DNA of 64,000 nucleotides, from positions 57,483 through 121,482 of the forward strand of contig JANXQL010000007.1 in NCBI GenBank assembly GCA_025356815.1, read 5' to 3'. Both the position numbers and the translations under genes were made by a program. A model generated the notes under the pieces. That model made no database searches. It was not told where the DNA came from and saw only the letters and a list, made by a program, of their open reading frames with translations. Positions 26,605-35,521 of the stretch are shown piece by piece (the stretch's first letter is position 1; the number at the start of each line of letters is the position of its first letter). The DNA comes from Pseudomonadota bacterium. Lineage in GTDB: Bacteria; Pseudomonadota; Gammaproteobacteria; Steroidobacterales; Steroidobacteraceae.

Positions 26605-28307
26605 GGCGCCCGTCCCGGCGCCGCGGGCGGCACGACCCAGCGGCCGCGCCGACTGTCGTGAAAGACGTGGCAGGCGGGGCAGCCGCTCGCCACCTTGCCG
26701 CTCGTGCTCGACGCAGAGCCTGCGTGGCAGCGCTGGCACGACTCGATGCCCGGCATCAGTACATCATCGGCCTGCGTCGAGCGCTGCGCTGCGTGGCAGC
26801 GGGTGCAGGCCGTCAGGGTCGTGCCGTGGCGGGAATGATCGAAGCTCGCCGCCGGGAACCAGGCCTGCGCGAGGTGCACCGGCGTCACTTCCCACGGAAC
26901 GACGGCGTCCGGCGTCTGGCGCACCTCATGGCAGACGCTGCAGGCGCGACGTGCGAACAGGTCGCGTGCGACGATCTGGGTCCTCGCCTTCGCGATGCCG
27001 AGCCTGCGCTCACGCTCCGCGGCAGCCAGCGCCGGTCCCGGCGTGGCCGTGAAACGCACGCCCGGACCGCGCGCGGCGGGGTCCGGCCAGCCCTCCAGGT
27101 AACGTGCGCTGTAGTACTCGAGCAGCGTGTTCAGCACGCCTGCCACGTCACCGTGTGGCAGCTGGCGGTCGGGGAACGCCGGATCGAAGTCGAGCCGGTG
27201 ACAACCCTGGCAGTGCTCGGTCATCACGATCGGCTGCATCCGGGCACCCCCAGGCTGCGGCCGATGGCAGTCGCCACAGCCGAGCACGCGCGTCCCATCC
27301 TGTGTCTTCAGTCCGCGTGGGTCGAGGTGCTGCGCGTGCCCGAACTTCAGGTGAGACTTCTCGCGCAGCGTCGGCGAGTCGACCGGGACGCGCCGCAGCC
27401 TGTCGGCGTCGCCAGAGGCGCCTTCGACCTGCAGCGTCACGCGGAACTGCGGATGGCGCGTGCCGAAATCGGTCGCATCGCCCGTCGTGGAGCGTCCGGC
27501 CGTCACCGCTTTGAGGTCCGCATGGCACGGCGTGCACAACGCATCGTCGCGCCGGGTCAACAGAGCCGGCTCGTGACTTGAATGGCAACGCTCGCATCGC
27601 GCGCTGTCCGGATCAGCACCGACCGCGATCCCGGGCGACGCGTGGCGGTGCAGAGCCGGGCCATGGCAGGCGAGGCATGCCTGATTCTCGACTCGCACGA
27701 ACGGTCGCTGGTGACAGGCGTCGCAGCGCCCGCCGATCGTCCGGTGCGCCTCGTGCAGCGCGCCGGTCGACCACGCATGGTCGCACGGCAGCGGCCCGGC
27801 ACGTAGCCCTTCGAGGCTGGCCTTGCCCGACAGCATCACGAACGGCACGACCAGGAACGCCGCGAGGATCCCAAGGAACAGCAGCCACGACCAGCCACGC
27901 TTGCCCAACCGAACCGACCGCAGCCGCAGGCGCGGATCGACCGCCTCGACATCGCTGCCGGCCACGGAGGGATCGAGCTCGAAGGTCAACGCGACGTCGA
28001 TGCCCGCGGGCGGGGCGACGATCGTGAGGATGTTGGCGCCGAGCCGGAGGACGTCGCCGAGGCTGAGTTCCACGTCGCGGACCAGCGCCTCGTTGATGAC
28101 AATCGTCGCGGGCGAGCGGCAACTGAGGACGATGCGCTCGTCGCGCCGGTAGACGCGCGCGTGCTGGAACGCTACCCGCCGATCCTTGAACTGCAGCACC
28201 TGGTCGGTTGCGCGGCCGAGCGTGAGGGCATCGCCCTCGAACACGCGCTCGCGCGTCTCGATCGCGCCACCGGGCGCGCGCGTCAGAAACCGAATGAGGG
28301 CGCGCAT
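26601..28307 (-). CDS. FHA domain - TM helix - decaheme c-type cytochrome fusion
   Basis: 568 residues, ATG at 28307 with GAGGGG upstream. Residues 1-115 form an FHA-like domain: LTLGRATDQVLQFKDRRVAFQHARVY keeps the GR and His, but the Ser that normally contacts phosphothreonine is Ala and the NG pair is NE, so phosphopeptide binding is doubtful. A basic stretch (RLRLRSVRLGKRGW) precedes one membrane helix (SWLLFLGILAAFLVVPFVML, about residues 140-160), putting FHA inside and the rest in the periplasm. Ten CxxCH motifs follow: CDACH, CLACH, CERCH, CTPCH, CGDCH, CQGCH, CSVCH, CTRCH, CQRCH, CPACH. It would act as inner-membrane-anchored electron relay, receiving from the b-type cytochrome encoded 10 bases upstream. 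Confidence 0.9.
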   Translation of the reverse strand: MRALIRFLTRAPGGAIETRERVFEGDALTLGRATDQVLQFKDRRVAFQHARVYRRDERIVLSCRSPATIVINEALVRDVELSLGDVLRLGANILTIVAPPAGIDVALTFELDPSVAGSDVEAVDPRLRLRSVRLGKRGWSWLLFLGILAAFLVVPFVMLSGKASLEGLRAGPLPCDHAWSTGALHEAHRTIGGRCDACHQRPFVRVENQACLACHGPALHRHASPGIAVGADPDSARCERCHSSHEPALLTRRDDALCTPCHADLKAVTAGRSTTGDATDFGTRHPQFRVTLQVEGASGDADRLRRVPVDSPTLREKSHLKFGHAQHLDPRGLKTQDGTRVLGCGDCHRPQPGGARMQPIVMTEHCQGCHRLDFDPAFPDRQLPHGDVAGVLNTLLEYYSARYLEGWPDPAARGPGVRFTATPGPALAAAERERRLGIAKARTQIVARDLFARRACSVCHEVRQTPDAVVPWEVTPVHLAQAWFPAASFDHSRHGTTLTACTRCHAAQRSTQADDVLMPGIESCQRCHAGSASSTSGKVASGCPACHVFHDSRRGRWVVPPAAPGRAP

Positions 28308-28317
28308 CGCTAGCCCC

Positions 28318-29208
28318 TCACCAGTAGATGAACACGCTCGCGACGTGCGCGAGCAGGGCAGCGAGCAGGCCGAAGGACAGCGGCACGTGCAGGTATAACC
28401 AGGCGTCGAGCCACGCCTGGAAGCGCAGGTCGCGCTTGAGCCGCTCGAGCGCTCCGCGCTTGGCGCTGGTCAGTGTCAGCAGCTCCTGCACGCGCGCGGA
28501 CAGCTCGCCGTCCTCGCTGCGCGCGAGTCGGTCGCCGAGCCAGGCGAGCAGCGTCGCCTGGTAGGGGTTGGACAGCGGGCCGCTGCTTCCGCCGGCGCGC
28601 GGCAGCACGACGCTCGAGCCGTCCCGGCCCGCCAGCAGGTCAAACGCGCTGCCACCGAGTATCAGCCGGTCGCGCGCACTGCGCATGGCGTCGTCGAACT
28701 CAGCCGGAAGCGCCTGCGCCACGCGCACGGCGCGCGCGTCGAGGTCGGCGATCTCCTCGACCAGCTGTTGGCGCGTGCGTCCCTGCCGGTTGGCGCTCAT
28801 CCGTTCCGGGTAGCGGGCATAGAGCACGACGCCGACGATGCCAAGGACCACGACGGCGCAGGTGAGCGCATACGCGAGCGTATGGACGTTCCAGCCGAAG
28901 CGGAAGCCCGCGTGAAGCGTCGCCACCGGCACGACGGCAAGCCCCAGATAGACGTGCGCCGACACCCAGCCGCGTACGGTTCCCAGCTTCGACGCGTAGC
29001 TGCGCTTGCGGGCGCCTAGTGCCAGCAGCCACAGGATCAGCAGTGCTGCGAGGGTGCCGAGCGTGTAGCCCAGCCAGGTTCCACCGCCCGGCAGGCCGGT
29101 CGGAGCCTGCCAGCCGTACAGGCCGAACATGGCCACCACCACGCCCACCGCCAGCCAAAGGTAGCGGCGCCCCATCTGACCAAGCACGGACTCGTGGACG
29201 CTACTCAT
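28318..29208 (-). CDS. five-helix membrane protein, probable di-heme b-type cytochrome
   Basis: 296 residues from the ATG at 29208, which overlaps the flavoprotein stop by eight bases. Five helices: YLWLAVGVVVAMFGLYGW, GYTLGTLAALLILWLLALGA, VYLGLAVVPVATL, LAYALTCAVVVLGIVGVVLY and, at the C-terminus, VPLSFGLLAALLAHVASVFIYW. Helices 3 and 5 each contain a pair of histidines at exactly H-x13-H (HVYLGLAVVPVATLH; HVPLSFGLLAALLAH), the geometry that ligates two stacked b hemes in cytochrome b families. A 110-residue soluble loop lies between helices 4 and 5. I do not recognise a named family, but heme placement plus neighbours make a transmembrane electron carrier between the cytoplasmic flavoprotein and periplasmic decaheme protein likely. 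Confidence 0.72.
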   Translation of the reverse strand: MSSVHESVLGQMGRRYLWLAVGVVVAMFGLYGWQAPTGLPGGGTWLGYTLGTLAALLILWLLALGARKRSYASKLGTVRGWVSAHVYLGLAVVPVATLHAGFRFGWNVHTLAYALTCAVVVLGIVGVVLYARYPERMSANRQGRTRQQLVEEIADLDARAVRVAQALPAEFDDAMRSARDRLILGGSAFDLLAGRDGSSVVLPRAGGSSGPLSNPYQATLLAWLGDRLARSEDGELSARVQELLTLTSAKRGALERLKRDLRFQAWLDAWLYLHVPLSFGLLAALLAHVASVFIYW

Positions 29209-31612
29209 CGCTGCTCCGGGCGAGGTCCACGAAGCGATCCGGACTGATCCTGATCGCCGCCCCGGTGGGACAGGCACGCACGCAGGCGGGGCCACCCCCG
29301 AGGTCCTTGCACATGTCGCACTTGACGGCCTTCTTGGTAGCCCCCGATAGCGGCGCCTGCTGCTCCGCGGCACCCGGCCCCGGCCCGCGGCCGAGCAACA
29401 GCCAGGACAGCAGGCCGGGCTTGGCTTGCTGCGGCTGCGCCATCTGGATCACGCCGTAGGGGCAGTTGCGCTCGCAGTTGCCGCAGCCGATGCAGTTGTC
29501 GCCGATGTAGACCTCGCCGCCCGCCGTGCGCCTGATCGCATCGGGCGGACAGTCGGTCATGCAGTGGGGGTCCTCGCAGTGGCGGCACGAGGTTGGCACG
29601 TGCAGGCGCGCGAACGTCGGCCCGGCCTCCCGGTCGAGGCGCGACGTGCCATCGTGGGTCTCGGCGCAGGCCTTCTCGCAGTTGTCGCAGCCAATGCACA
29701 GCGCCTCGTCGATCAGCAGCACATCCGTGGCTTCACCCAGGCCCTGCTGCATCAGGAACGAAATCACATCACCCGCGCGGGTCTGACCTTGCATCCGCGC
29801 GTTTGACGCCAGACGGTCGCGCATCGTTGCCTGGATCTGGTCGCGCAGGGCGGCATTACGGGCCAGCAGCGTGGCGAATGCCGCGGCGTCGATACTGACA
29901 GTCTCGGTCGCGACATTGGCGCGGACCGTCGCCGAGCGTCCGGTCCGACCGATGAGTCCCATCTCGCCGACGTAGTTGCCGGCCGCGACGTAGGAGGTGA
30001 CCACGTCGCGCCCGCCGAGGCGGCGCAGCACTGCAACCGAGCCGCTGCGCAACAGATGCAGGCAGTCGGCCGCGTCGCCTTCGACGAACAGCGCGTCATT
30101 CGGTCGGTAACGGTTGAGTTTTGCACCCGCGGCCACCGGCCGCAGCTCCTCGAAGCTTGCTTCCGGCGCGAAGCTGGACTGGATAGCGCGGATGATGAAC
30201 AGCTCGTCGATGCCGCGCTTGACGGCGCTCACCGAGCTCATCAGCTTCAGGATCTCCCGCCGCGGCGACTCAAGCACGACACAGCCGGGTCCCGCGATGG
30301 CCGTGCCCGAGCGGCGACGCCCGGACAGCAGGCTCATCTCGCCGAAGAACTGGCCTTCACCCAGCGTGATGCGATGGCGGCCGCCGTCACCGAGCTCCAT
30401 GCCGACGCTGCCTGCGATGATCGAGTAGAACGAGTTCGTGTAATCGTTCTTGCTGAACAGCACCGTGCCTACGGGCGAAGCGTGCAGCGCGCTGCCAAGC
30501 ACAAGTTCGCGCAGCACCAGCGGATTGACCTCGGCAAATAGCGGTACACGGCGCCTGATCAATGCCAGCGTGTCGGTCACCGGCAGCCCGAACGGCAGCG
30601 CCGAGAAGCTCTGCTCAAGGAGCGGCTCGTCGGCCGGTGCGACGGCGTGACCGAGGATAGTCTCGACCACCTCGTAGCCCTGGTTCATCGCCTGCTTGAT
30701 CAGCGGGTAGCCCGCGAGCGCGCCGATGACGTACAGGCCTGGTACGCTCGACTCATAGCGCTCGCTGAGCGTCGGCAGCGCTCCGGGCTCGGCGTTCGGG
30801 AAGCGTATCCCGGCCTCCTCGACGAACCGGCGCGGGGCAATTGCGCCAAGGCGGGCGATGATCCGGTCGGCGTCCACCTGCGCCTTGCCGGATTCGGTGG
30901 TGAGCGTCAGTCGGTAGGGCCGGCTGCCGCCCGGCGTCGCCTCGATGCGCTCGCAGGAGCTCTTGTAGAAGCAGTTGAGGGTGCCGGCCTCGATTGCCTT
31001 GACGACCTGGGTGAGGTTGCCTTCCTTGGCGCGCGAGAACTCCGCCGCCCGGTTGACGAGGTGCACTTGGTTGCGGCGGGTCAGCGCGAGCGCATTCTCG
31101 ATCGCAGCGTCACCCGCGCCCACTACGACGATCGATTCGCCGCGGTACTCGTCCGGATCGTCCAGCTGATACTGGATACACGGCAAGTCGTCGCCAGCAA
31201 CCCCGAGCCTGCGTGGATTGCCCTGCACTCCGATGGCGAGCACGACGTGCTCGGCACGCACCACTTCGCCATCGGCGAGGGTGATCTCGAACTCCGGGCG
31301 ATTGCCACGAATCGCACTGACCTCGGCGCCGTAGCGAACATTGACTCGGTGCTTGCCAAGCCCCTCGTGCCAACGCTCGAGCACGACCTCGCGGGTGGCT
31401 GCCTCGAAGGGCAGCGGGCTGCGCAGGGGCAGCACGGCGGGCTCCGCCATGACGTGCTTGCCCTTCTGGTATCGCTGGATCGTTGTCGCGTGCGCCGGAC
31501 CCGATTCGAGCAGCACGTGTGGGACACCGAGCGCGGCGGCGTGGGTCGCGGCCGACAGGCCGGCGGGCCCTGCGCCAATCACCGCGATCGTGTAGCGCCC
31601 GCTCACCGCCAC
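29201..31612 (-). CDS. flavoprotein reductase - 2x cyclic-nucleotide-binding - four-cluster ferredoxin fusion
   Basis: About 803 residues; GTG at 31612 follows GAGGT, and a second GTG at 31606 is equally possible; the track ATG at 31663 overlaps FecR. Residues 1-310 are a thioredoxin-reductase-like FAD/NAD(P) domain (AVIGAGPAGLSAATHAA; second dinucleotide site IVVVGAGDAAIENALAL; FAD-closing GLYVIGALAGYPLIKQA). Two cNMP-binding domains follow: FFGEMSLLSGRRRSGTAI (Arg kept, RSA changed) and YVGEMGLIGRTGRSATV (phosphate cassette intact). The C-terminus has four [4Fe-4S] motifs: CIGCDNCEKAC, CRHCEDPHCMTDC, CIGCGNCERNC, CDMCKDLGGGPACVRAC. It would move electrons between NAD(P)H and the membrane cytochrome, with cAMP/cGMP as allosteric signal. 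Confidence 0.9.
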   Translation of the reverse strand: MAVSGRYTIAVIGAGPAGLSAATHAAALGVPHVLLESGPAHATTIQRYQKGKHVMAEPAVLPLRSPLPFEAATREVVLERWHEGLGKHRVNVRYGAEVSAIRGNRPEFEITLADGEVVRAEHVVLAIGVQGNPRRLGVAGDDLPCIQYQLDDPDEYRGESIVVVGAGDAAIENALALTRRNQVHLVNRAAEFSRAKEGNLTQVVKAIEAGTLNCFYKSSCERIEATPGGSRPYRLTLTTESGKAQVDADRIIARLGAIAPRRFVEEAGIRFPNAEPGALPTLSERYESSVPGLYVIGALAGYPLIKQAMNQGYEVVETILGHAVAPADEPLLEQSFSALPFGLPVTDTLALIRRRVPLFAEVNPLVLRELVLGSALHASPVGTVLFSKNDYTNSFYSIIAGSVGMELGDGGRHRITLGEGQFFGEMSLLSGRRRSGTAIAGPGCVVLESPRREILKLMSSVSAVKRGIDELFIIRAIQSSFAPEASFEELRPVAAGAKLNRYRPNDALFVEGDAADCLHLLRSGSVAVLRRLGGRDVVTSYVAAGNYVGEMGLIGRTGRSATVRANVATETVSIDAAAFATLLARNAALRDQIQATMRDRLASNARMQGQTRAGDVISFLMQQGLGEATDVLLIDEALCIGCDNCEKACAETHDGTSRLDREAGPTFARLHVPTSCRHCEDPHCMTDCPPDAIRRTAGGEVYIGDNCIGCGNCERNCPYGVIQMAQPQQAKPGLLSWLLLGRGPGPGAAEQQAPLSGATKKAVKCDMCKDLGGGPACVRACPTGAAIRISPDRFVDLARSSDE

Positions 31613-31619
31613 GCGTACC

Positions 31620-34016
31620 TCACCGGCCGACCAGTGCCGCGGCGCCGGACACCACGCCCGCACCCGGGGCTGCGAGGAAGTAAGTCATGCCGACGCCGCC
31701 AGGCGCGCCACTGATCTGGCCGGGGAGGTTAGTGAAGAAGCCGTTGAACTGGCCACTACCCGCGGCCTGCGCCACACCGCCGATCGTCAGCGCGTTGAAG
31801 GCCCCCGCAAACTGCTGCGCGGGTAGGTTGCCGGACGCGCCGATGGAGCCCGTGCCCTGCGCGAGCCACGCGGTGTTCGAAATCGTCAGCGCTACATCCG
31901 CGGTGACGCTGTTCTTGGAGAAGTCGGCCGCGAGCGTAAGGCTGCCGAGGGTGCCCACGTTACCCACCGCATCCGTGGGCTGCGTGCCCCCGATCACATC
32001 GTAGGTCCGCGAGCCTGTGATCGGCATCACCGGCGGTGCCGCGCCGAAGTCGCCGGGCAGTATCCAATGCAGGCTGCGGTTGGCAAGGTCCACGTTCGTG
32101 ACGCCAGCGGCGGCCGAGGAGATCTGTACCGTGCCGCCGCTCCACCGCCCCCAGCGAAGCATTGTCGCCGGATCGGTGCCGGCCTCGGCAACGCTTGCGG
32201 TGCCAATCGAGACGGTCGCGCCGACGCTGCCGAACTGCACCGGATCGACGCCGACGCCGGCGGGGCCCTGCAGCTTGAACTGGCCCGCGGCGCTGGTCGC
32301 GACGCCGACCTGACCAGCTTCGCCGTTGCCGAGATCGTTGCTGAATGCGAGTGCAATGTCGCGTGCGCCAAGTGGTGGCGGCGAGGGTGGTAGGGCGGCG
32401 GCATTGGGCGCAAGGGCGACGACGCCCTCGACGCGATTCGCAGCGCTGCCAACGGCAAGTGCATAGCTCATCGCGATCACCGGCAGCGCCGCGGTGGCGT
32501 CGGCGGAGGGCGTGAACACCAGGCTAAACGGGCCGTACGTCAACGGCGCGACGTTCGCGACCGAGCCCAGGAACGTGCCCTGGACGGCGAGGTTGGCCTG
32601 GATGGGCTGGCTGGTCGCTGTGCCGTACCAGTCAAGATTTCCGATCTGCAGCGCGATGACCGCGTCAATGGTGCGCGCGGTGAAGTTCGCATTCAGCCAC
32701 GCACCGCCGAACTTGCCAACCAGGCCAGCCGAGTCGGTCGGCGAGGTCGCGCCCACGACGCCGTAGCTGGCACTCCCGGAGATCGGCAGCACCGGCGGCT
32801 GCGACGCGAGATAGCCCGCGCCCGCTATCCAATGGACGCTGCTGGCGCCGAGCGGCAGCGCGACCACGCTGCCGGCAGTGTCGACCAGATCGACGCTGCC
32901 GCCGCTCCAGCGACCCCAGCTGAGGCCGGTCCTGGCGTCGACGCCGGTATCGCTTGCAAGCGCGGTGCCGATGCGCAGCGACTCGCTGCCGAGGTCGCCT
33001 GTGACCGGGAACAGGCTGGCGCTGCCGCCGGCCGTACTAAATCCGTAACGGGTGTCCGAGGCCGCGGTCGCGCCTGGACTGATCATCGTGCGCAACGGCG
33101 GTCCGACGTAGGCTGATCCACGCCCCTTGGGCAGGCGGCCCGGCGTGAGGTCAACCGGCCGGCCGTTGGCGTCACCCCCGACCGGCAGCACCGTGTTGGT
33201 CGCCGGCGGCGCCGTGCCCGGCGCCGGGGCGGCCGGTACGCTCACCTCGCGGGTAATGGCGCCCTTGCTTGCGGCGCCGCCCTGACTGCCCGGCGATACG
33301 CCGCGCAAGGTCAGTGGACCCGCACCGTCGCCTTGCGTCGGCAGCGGCGGCTCGCGCTGTGGCTCCGGCTTGAGAGTCGGGACCGGGATGAAGAGGAACT
33401 CGCCCGCCGCCAGCGCAAGGTCCAGACCACTGCCGCGGAACACGATGCTGCCACTGTAGACGCCCAGATACAGTCCATCGCGCACCGGTTCGCCCGGCTT
33501 GAGGCCCGGTGCATCGCTGCAGTCACCTCGACAGAACACCGCCACGTAGTCGGTACCGCGGATGCCAAGCGTGCCGATCGGCACGCGAACCTCATACGCC
33601 GCCGGATCGCCCTTGCCGACGCTACCGGATGTCGTGTGGAAGCCCCCCTTGAGCAGGGTGCTGATGCTGCGCCCGGTGGAGGCGGCCACGGCGGCGCTGC
33701 CAGGGTCGCGCACGCCGGCGCCAAGCTCGAAGGACTCCACCCGAAAGCGCGAACCGGCTCGCAACGCTACACGCGCGCCGTCACCCATCAGCAGCTGGGC
33801 GCGCGACGCTGCACCGGTCACGACGGTATCACCGACGTTGACCGGATCGCCGGCTCGCAGCGGCCGGCTGCTGGCCTCGATGGTGACAGTACCGGACACG
33901 AAGATAGCCTTGCCGGCCTGCGCCGCGACCGCGAGCGGGCTTGCGAGCGAGAGCACCAGCCCGAGCAGCAGTGCCAGGCTGTGCCGGCTCTGGAGGTACC
34001 GAAGAGGGATGTGCAT
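31620..34016 (-). CDS. exported FecR-domain protein with two long internal repeats
   Basis: 798 residues from the ATG at 34016, with GGGAGA five bases before it. Signal peptide HSLALLLGLVLSLASPLAVAAQA. Residues 25-150 are a FecR domain (GKAIFVSGTVTIEASSRPLRAGDPVNVGDTVVTGAASRAQLLMGDGARVALRAGSRFRVE). The rest is a roughly duplicated module of about 200 residues: RWGRWSGGTVQISSAAAGV...SLHWILPG...PPVMPITGSRTYDVIGGTQPTDAVGNVG matches WGRWSGGSVDLVDTAGSV...SVHWIAGA...PPVLPISGSASYGVVGATSPTDSAGLVG. FecR-domain proteins of this kind recur beside TPR/barrel proteins and CHASE2 cyclases. Here it ends seven bases before the flavoprotein start, joining the signalling trio to the redox genes. Confidence 0.87.
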   Translation of the reverse strand: MHIPLRYLQSRHSLALLLGLVLSLASPLAVAAQAGKAIFVSGTVTIEASSRPLRAGDPVNVGDTVVTGAASRAQLLMGDGARVALRAGSRFRVESFELGAGVRDPGSAAVAASTGRSISTLLKGGFHTTSGSVGKGDPAAYEVRVPIGTLGIRGTDYVAVFCRGDCSDAPGLKPGEPVRDGLYLGVYSGSIVFRGSGLDLALAAGEFLFIPVPTLKPEPQREPPLPTQGDGAGPLTLRGVSPGSQGGAASKGAITREVSVPAAPAPGTAPPATNTVLPVGGDANGRPVDLTPGRLPKGRGSAYVGPPLRTMISPGATAASDTRYGFSTAGGSASLFPVTGDLGSESLRIGTALASDTGVDARTGLSWGRWSGGSVDLVDTAGSVVALPLGASSVHWIAGAGYLASQPPVLPISGSASYGVVGATSPTDSAGLVGKFGGAWLNANFTARTIDAVIALQIGNLDWYGTATSQPIQANLAVQGTFLGSVANVAPLTYGPFSLVFTPSADATAALPVIAMSYALAVGSAANRVEGVVALAPNAAALPPSPPPLGARDIALAFSNDLGNGEAGQVGVATSAAGQFKLQGPAGVGVDPVQFGSVGATVSIGTASVAEAGTDPATMLRWGRWSGGTVQISSAAAGVTNVDLANRSLHWILPGDFGAAPPVMPITGSRTYDVIGGTQPTDAVGNVGTLGSLTLAADFSKNSVTADVALTISNTAWLAQGTGSIGASGNLPAQQFAGAFNALTIGGVAQAAGSGQFNGFFTNLPGQISGAPGGVGMTYFLAAPGAGVVSGAAALVGR

Positions 34017-34036
34017 AAATTCTCCCGGTCCGCTGG

Positions 34037-35380
34037 CTAGCGGAAGTTCCGATGCAGAAACAGACCGGCTTCCCAACGGTCGTACGCGTACAGCGCTACG
34101 TTGGTCGAATTCTTGACGTAGCGCAGCCGCGGCTCGAGGCGCCAGCCCGGCGCCGGCGCGTCGTCAAAATCGAGTAGTGCCACCGCGTAGTACTGAGTAT
34201 CCCGACGGTCGAGGCCAAAGAAACCACTGCCCCCGGAGTAATTGCTGCGCATTGCGCCTATGTCGATCATGGCGCGGCTCGCGTGACCCGCGCGCCAGCC
34301 AAAGGACGTGCGCGCGCCGATCCGGTCGTTGCCATACGGCGAACCGACCCGACAGGCATCATCACCGCCGCCGATCAAGGCGAAGGAAAAAGCGCCTTCC
34401 GCAGGCAGGCCGGTTCGATCGACGCGCAGGCTCGCGAGCAGCCGGTTGACCTCGAGCAGGTCCAGATGCGCATCGACGTAGCGCATGGGCCCGTAGCTTA
34501 CATCCACGCTCGCCTGCCACGGCCCGCTGAGCGCGTGGGTGGCGCGCAATTCAAGCGCGCCGCTCGTGTCGTGGGAAGCGCCCGACAGGGCGCTCCAGCC
34601 GCCGTTAACACCGATCGAGGTCCGCCATCCGCCGAGCCTTGCCGCGAGCCCCACGGCAGCCGATACCAGCGACTGGTCGACGAAGTGCGCCTCGGGGTTC
34701 CAGCGCTGCGTGGCGCGACCGCTGACGGTCCACGCAACGTTGGCGCCCGATGGATGAATGTAGTCCGCCGCCAGCGCCGCTTCGACAAACGCGGTGGCGG
34801 TGGCGACATTGCGCGTATTGAGGTTGAAGCCCAGGAATTGCTTGTCCGACGTCGAGCCGTTGGCGTTGGAATCATAGCCGGCGCCGAGGTCAAACCCTGC
34901 GACAAACCTCGGCCGCACATCGGCGACGCGGCTGTCGATCGCGACGAGGTAACGGTCGATCAACTGGCGGGTAGCGGTCGGTGGATCGCGCCCGCGCAGG
35001 TATTCGAACTGCACGCGGGCTGACTCGAGGTCACCGCTGTCGTAGTAGGCCCGTGCCAGGTCCATGCGTGCGCCATCGAAGCCCGGCTCCACCGCCACGA
35101 CCCGTTGCAGCGCGAATGCGGCGTCCGCCGGGCGGCCCGTGTCGAGCGCCGCGAGTCCATACGCATAATCGAAGGCAGCCGTGCCGCCGAAGTCGGCCTC
35201 ACGTCGAGAGAGGACGTCGTAGGCTTCGCCGGCCTTGCCCGCCGCGATGAGCGGCCGCACGGCATCCAGCAGCACCGCGAGCGAGTCGGCGTCCGCGGCC
35301 GTGGCGACGACGGATTGGCCCGCGACGATCGCGACCGCGGCGATTACCGCGCCAAGACGCGCAAAACGCGACGGCCGCAT
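34037..35380 (-). CDS. exported TPR protein with C-terminal outer-membrane barrel (SLAM-like layout)
   Basis: 447 residues from the ATG at 35380 (AAGGGGG upstream). Signal peptide FARLGAVIAAVAIVAGQSVVATAADA. Residues 30-150 are TPR units (AFDYAYGLAALDTGRPADAAFALQRVVAVEPGFDGARMDLARAYYDSGDLESARVQFEYLR). The rest alternates beta strands and ends in an aromatic residue (GLFLHRNFR), as for an outer-membrane barrel: FVAGFDLGAGYDSNANGSTSDKQFLGF, YYAVALLDFDDAPAPGWRLEPRLRY. The periplasmic-TPR-plus-barrel arrangement resembles surface lipoprotein assembly modifiers and related porins. Twenty bases separate it from the FecR gene. It could help export or anchor the FecR protein or a lipoprotein from the same operon. 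Confidence 0.8.
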   Translation of the reverse strand: MRPSRFARLGAVIAAVAIVAGQSVVATAADADSLAVLLDAVRPLIAAGKAGEAYDVLSRREADFGGTAAFDYAYGLAALDTGRPADAAFALQRVVAVEPGFDGARMDLARAYYDSGDLESARVQFEYLRGRDPPTATRQLIDRYLVAIDSRVADVRPRFVAGFDLGAGYDSNANGSTSDKQFLGFNLNTRNVATATAFVEAALAADYIHPSGANVAWTVSGRATQRWNPEAHFVDQSLVSAAVGLAARLGGWRTSIGVNGGWSALSGASHDTSGALELRATHALSGPWQASVDVSYGPMRYVDAHLDLLEVNRLLASLRVDRTGLPAEGAFSFALIGGGDDACRVGSPYGNDRIGARTSFGWRAGHASRAMIDIGAMRSNYSGGSGFFGLDRRDTQYYAVALLDFDDAPAPGWRLEPRLRYVKNSTNVALYAYDRWEAGLFLHRNFR

Positions 35381-35521
35381 CGAGCCCCCTTCATGGTCCA
35401 TTCCGAAGCGTTACAGCGGCTCACTACGGAACAACCGCATTGATTCCGCTGGCATTTTGCGCATCTTGCGCCAGCGAATGCGGCACCGCAACCGGCTCCG
35501 GTGCTTTGACGGTACGCGCGG

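Noticed and set aside
26601-28307. Reading the FHA-decaheme protein as a NapC/NrfH-type quinol dehydrogenase
   Set aside because: NapC/NrfH proteins have four hemes and no FHA domain; ten hemes and the N-terminal domain do not fit.
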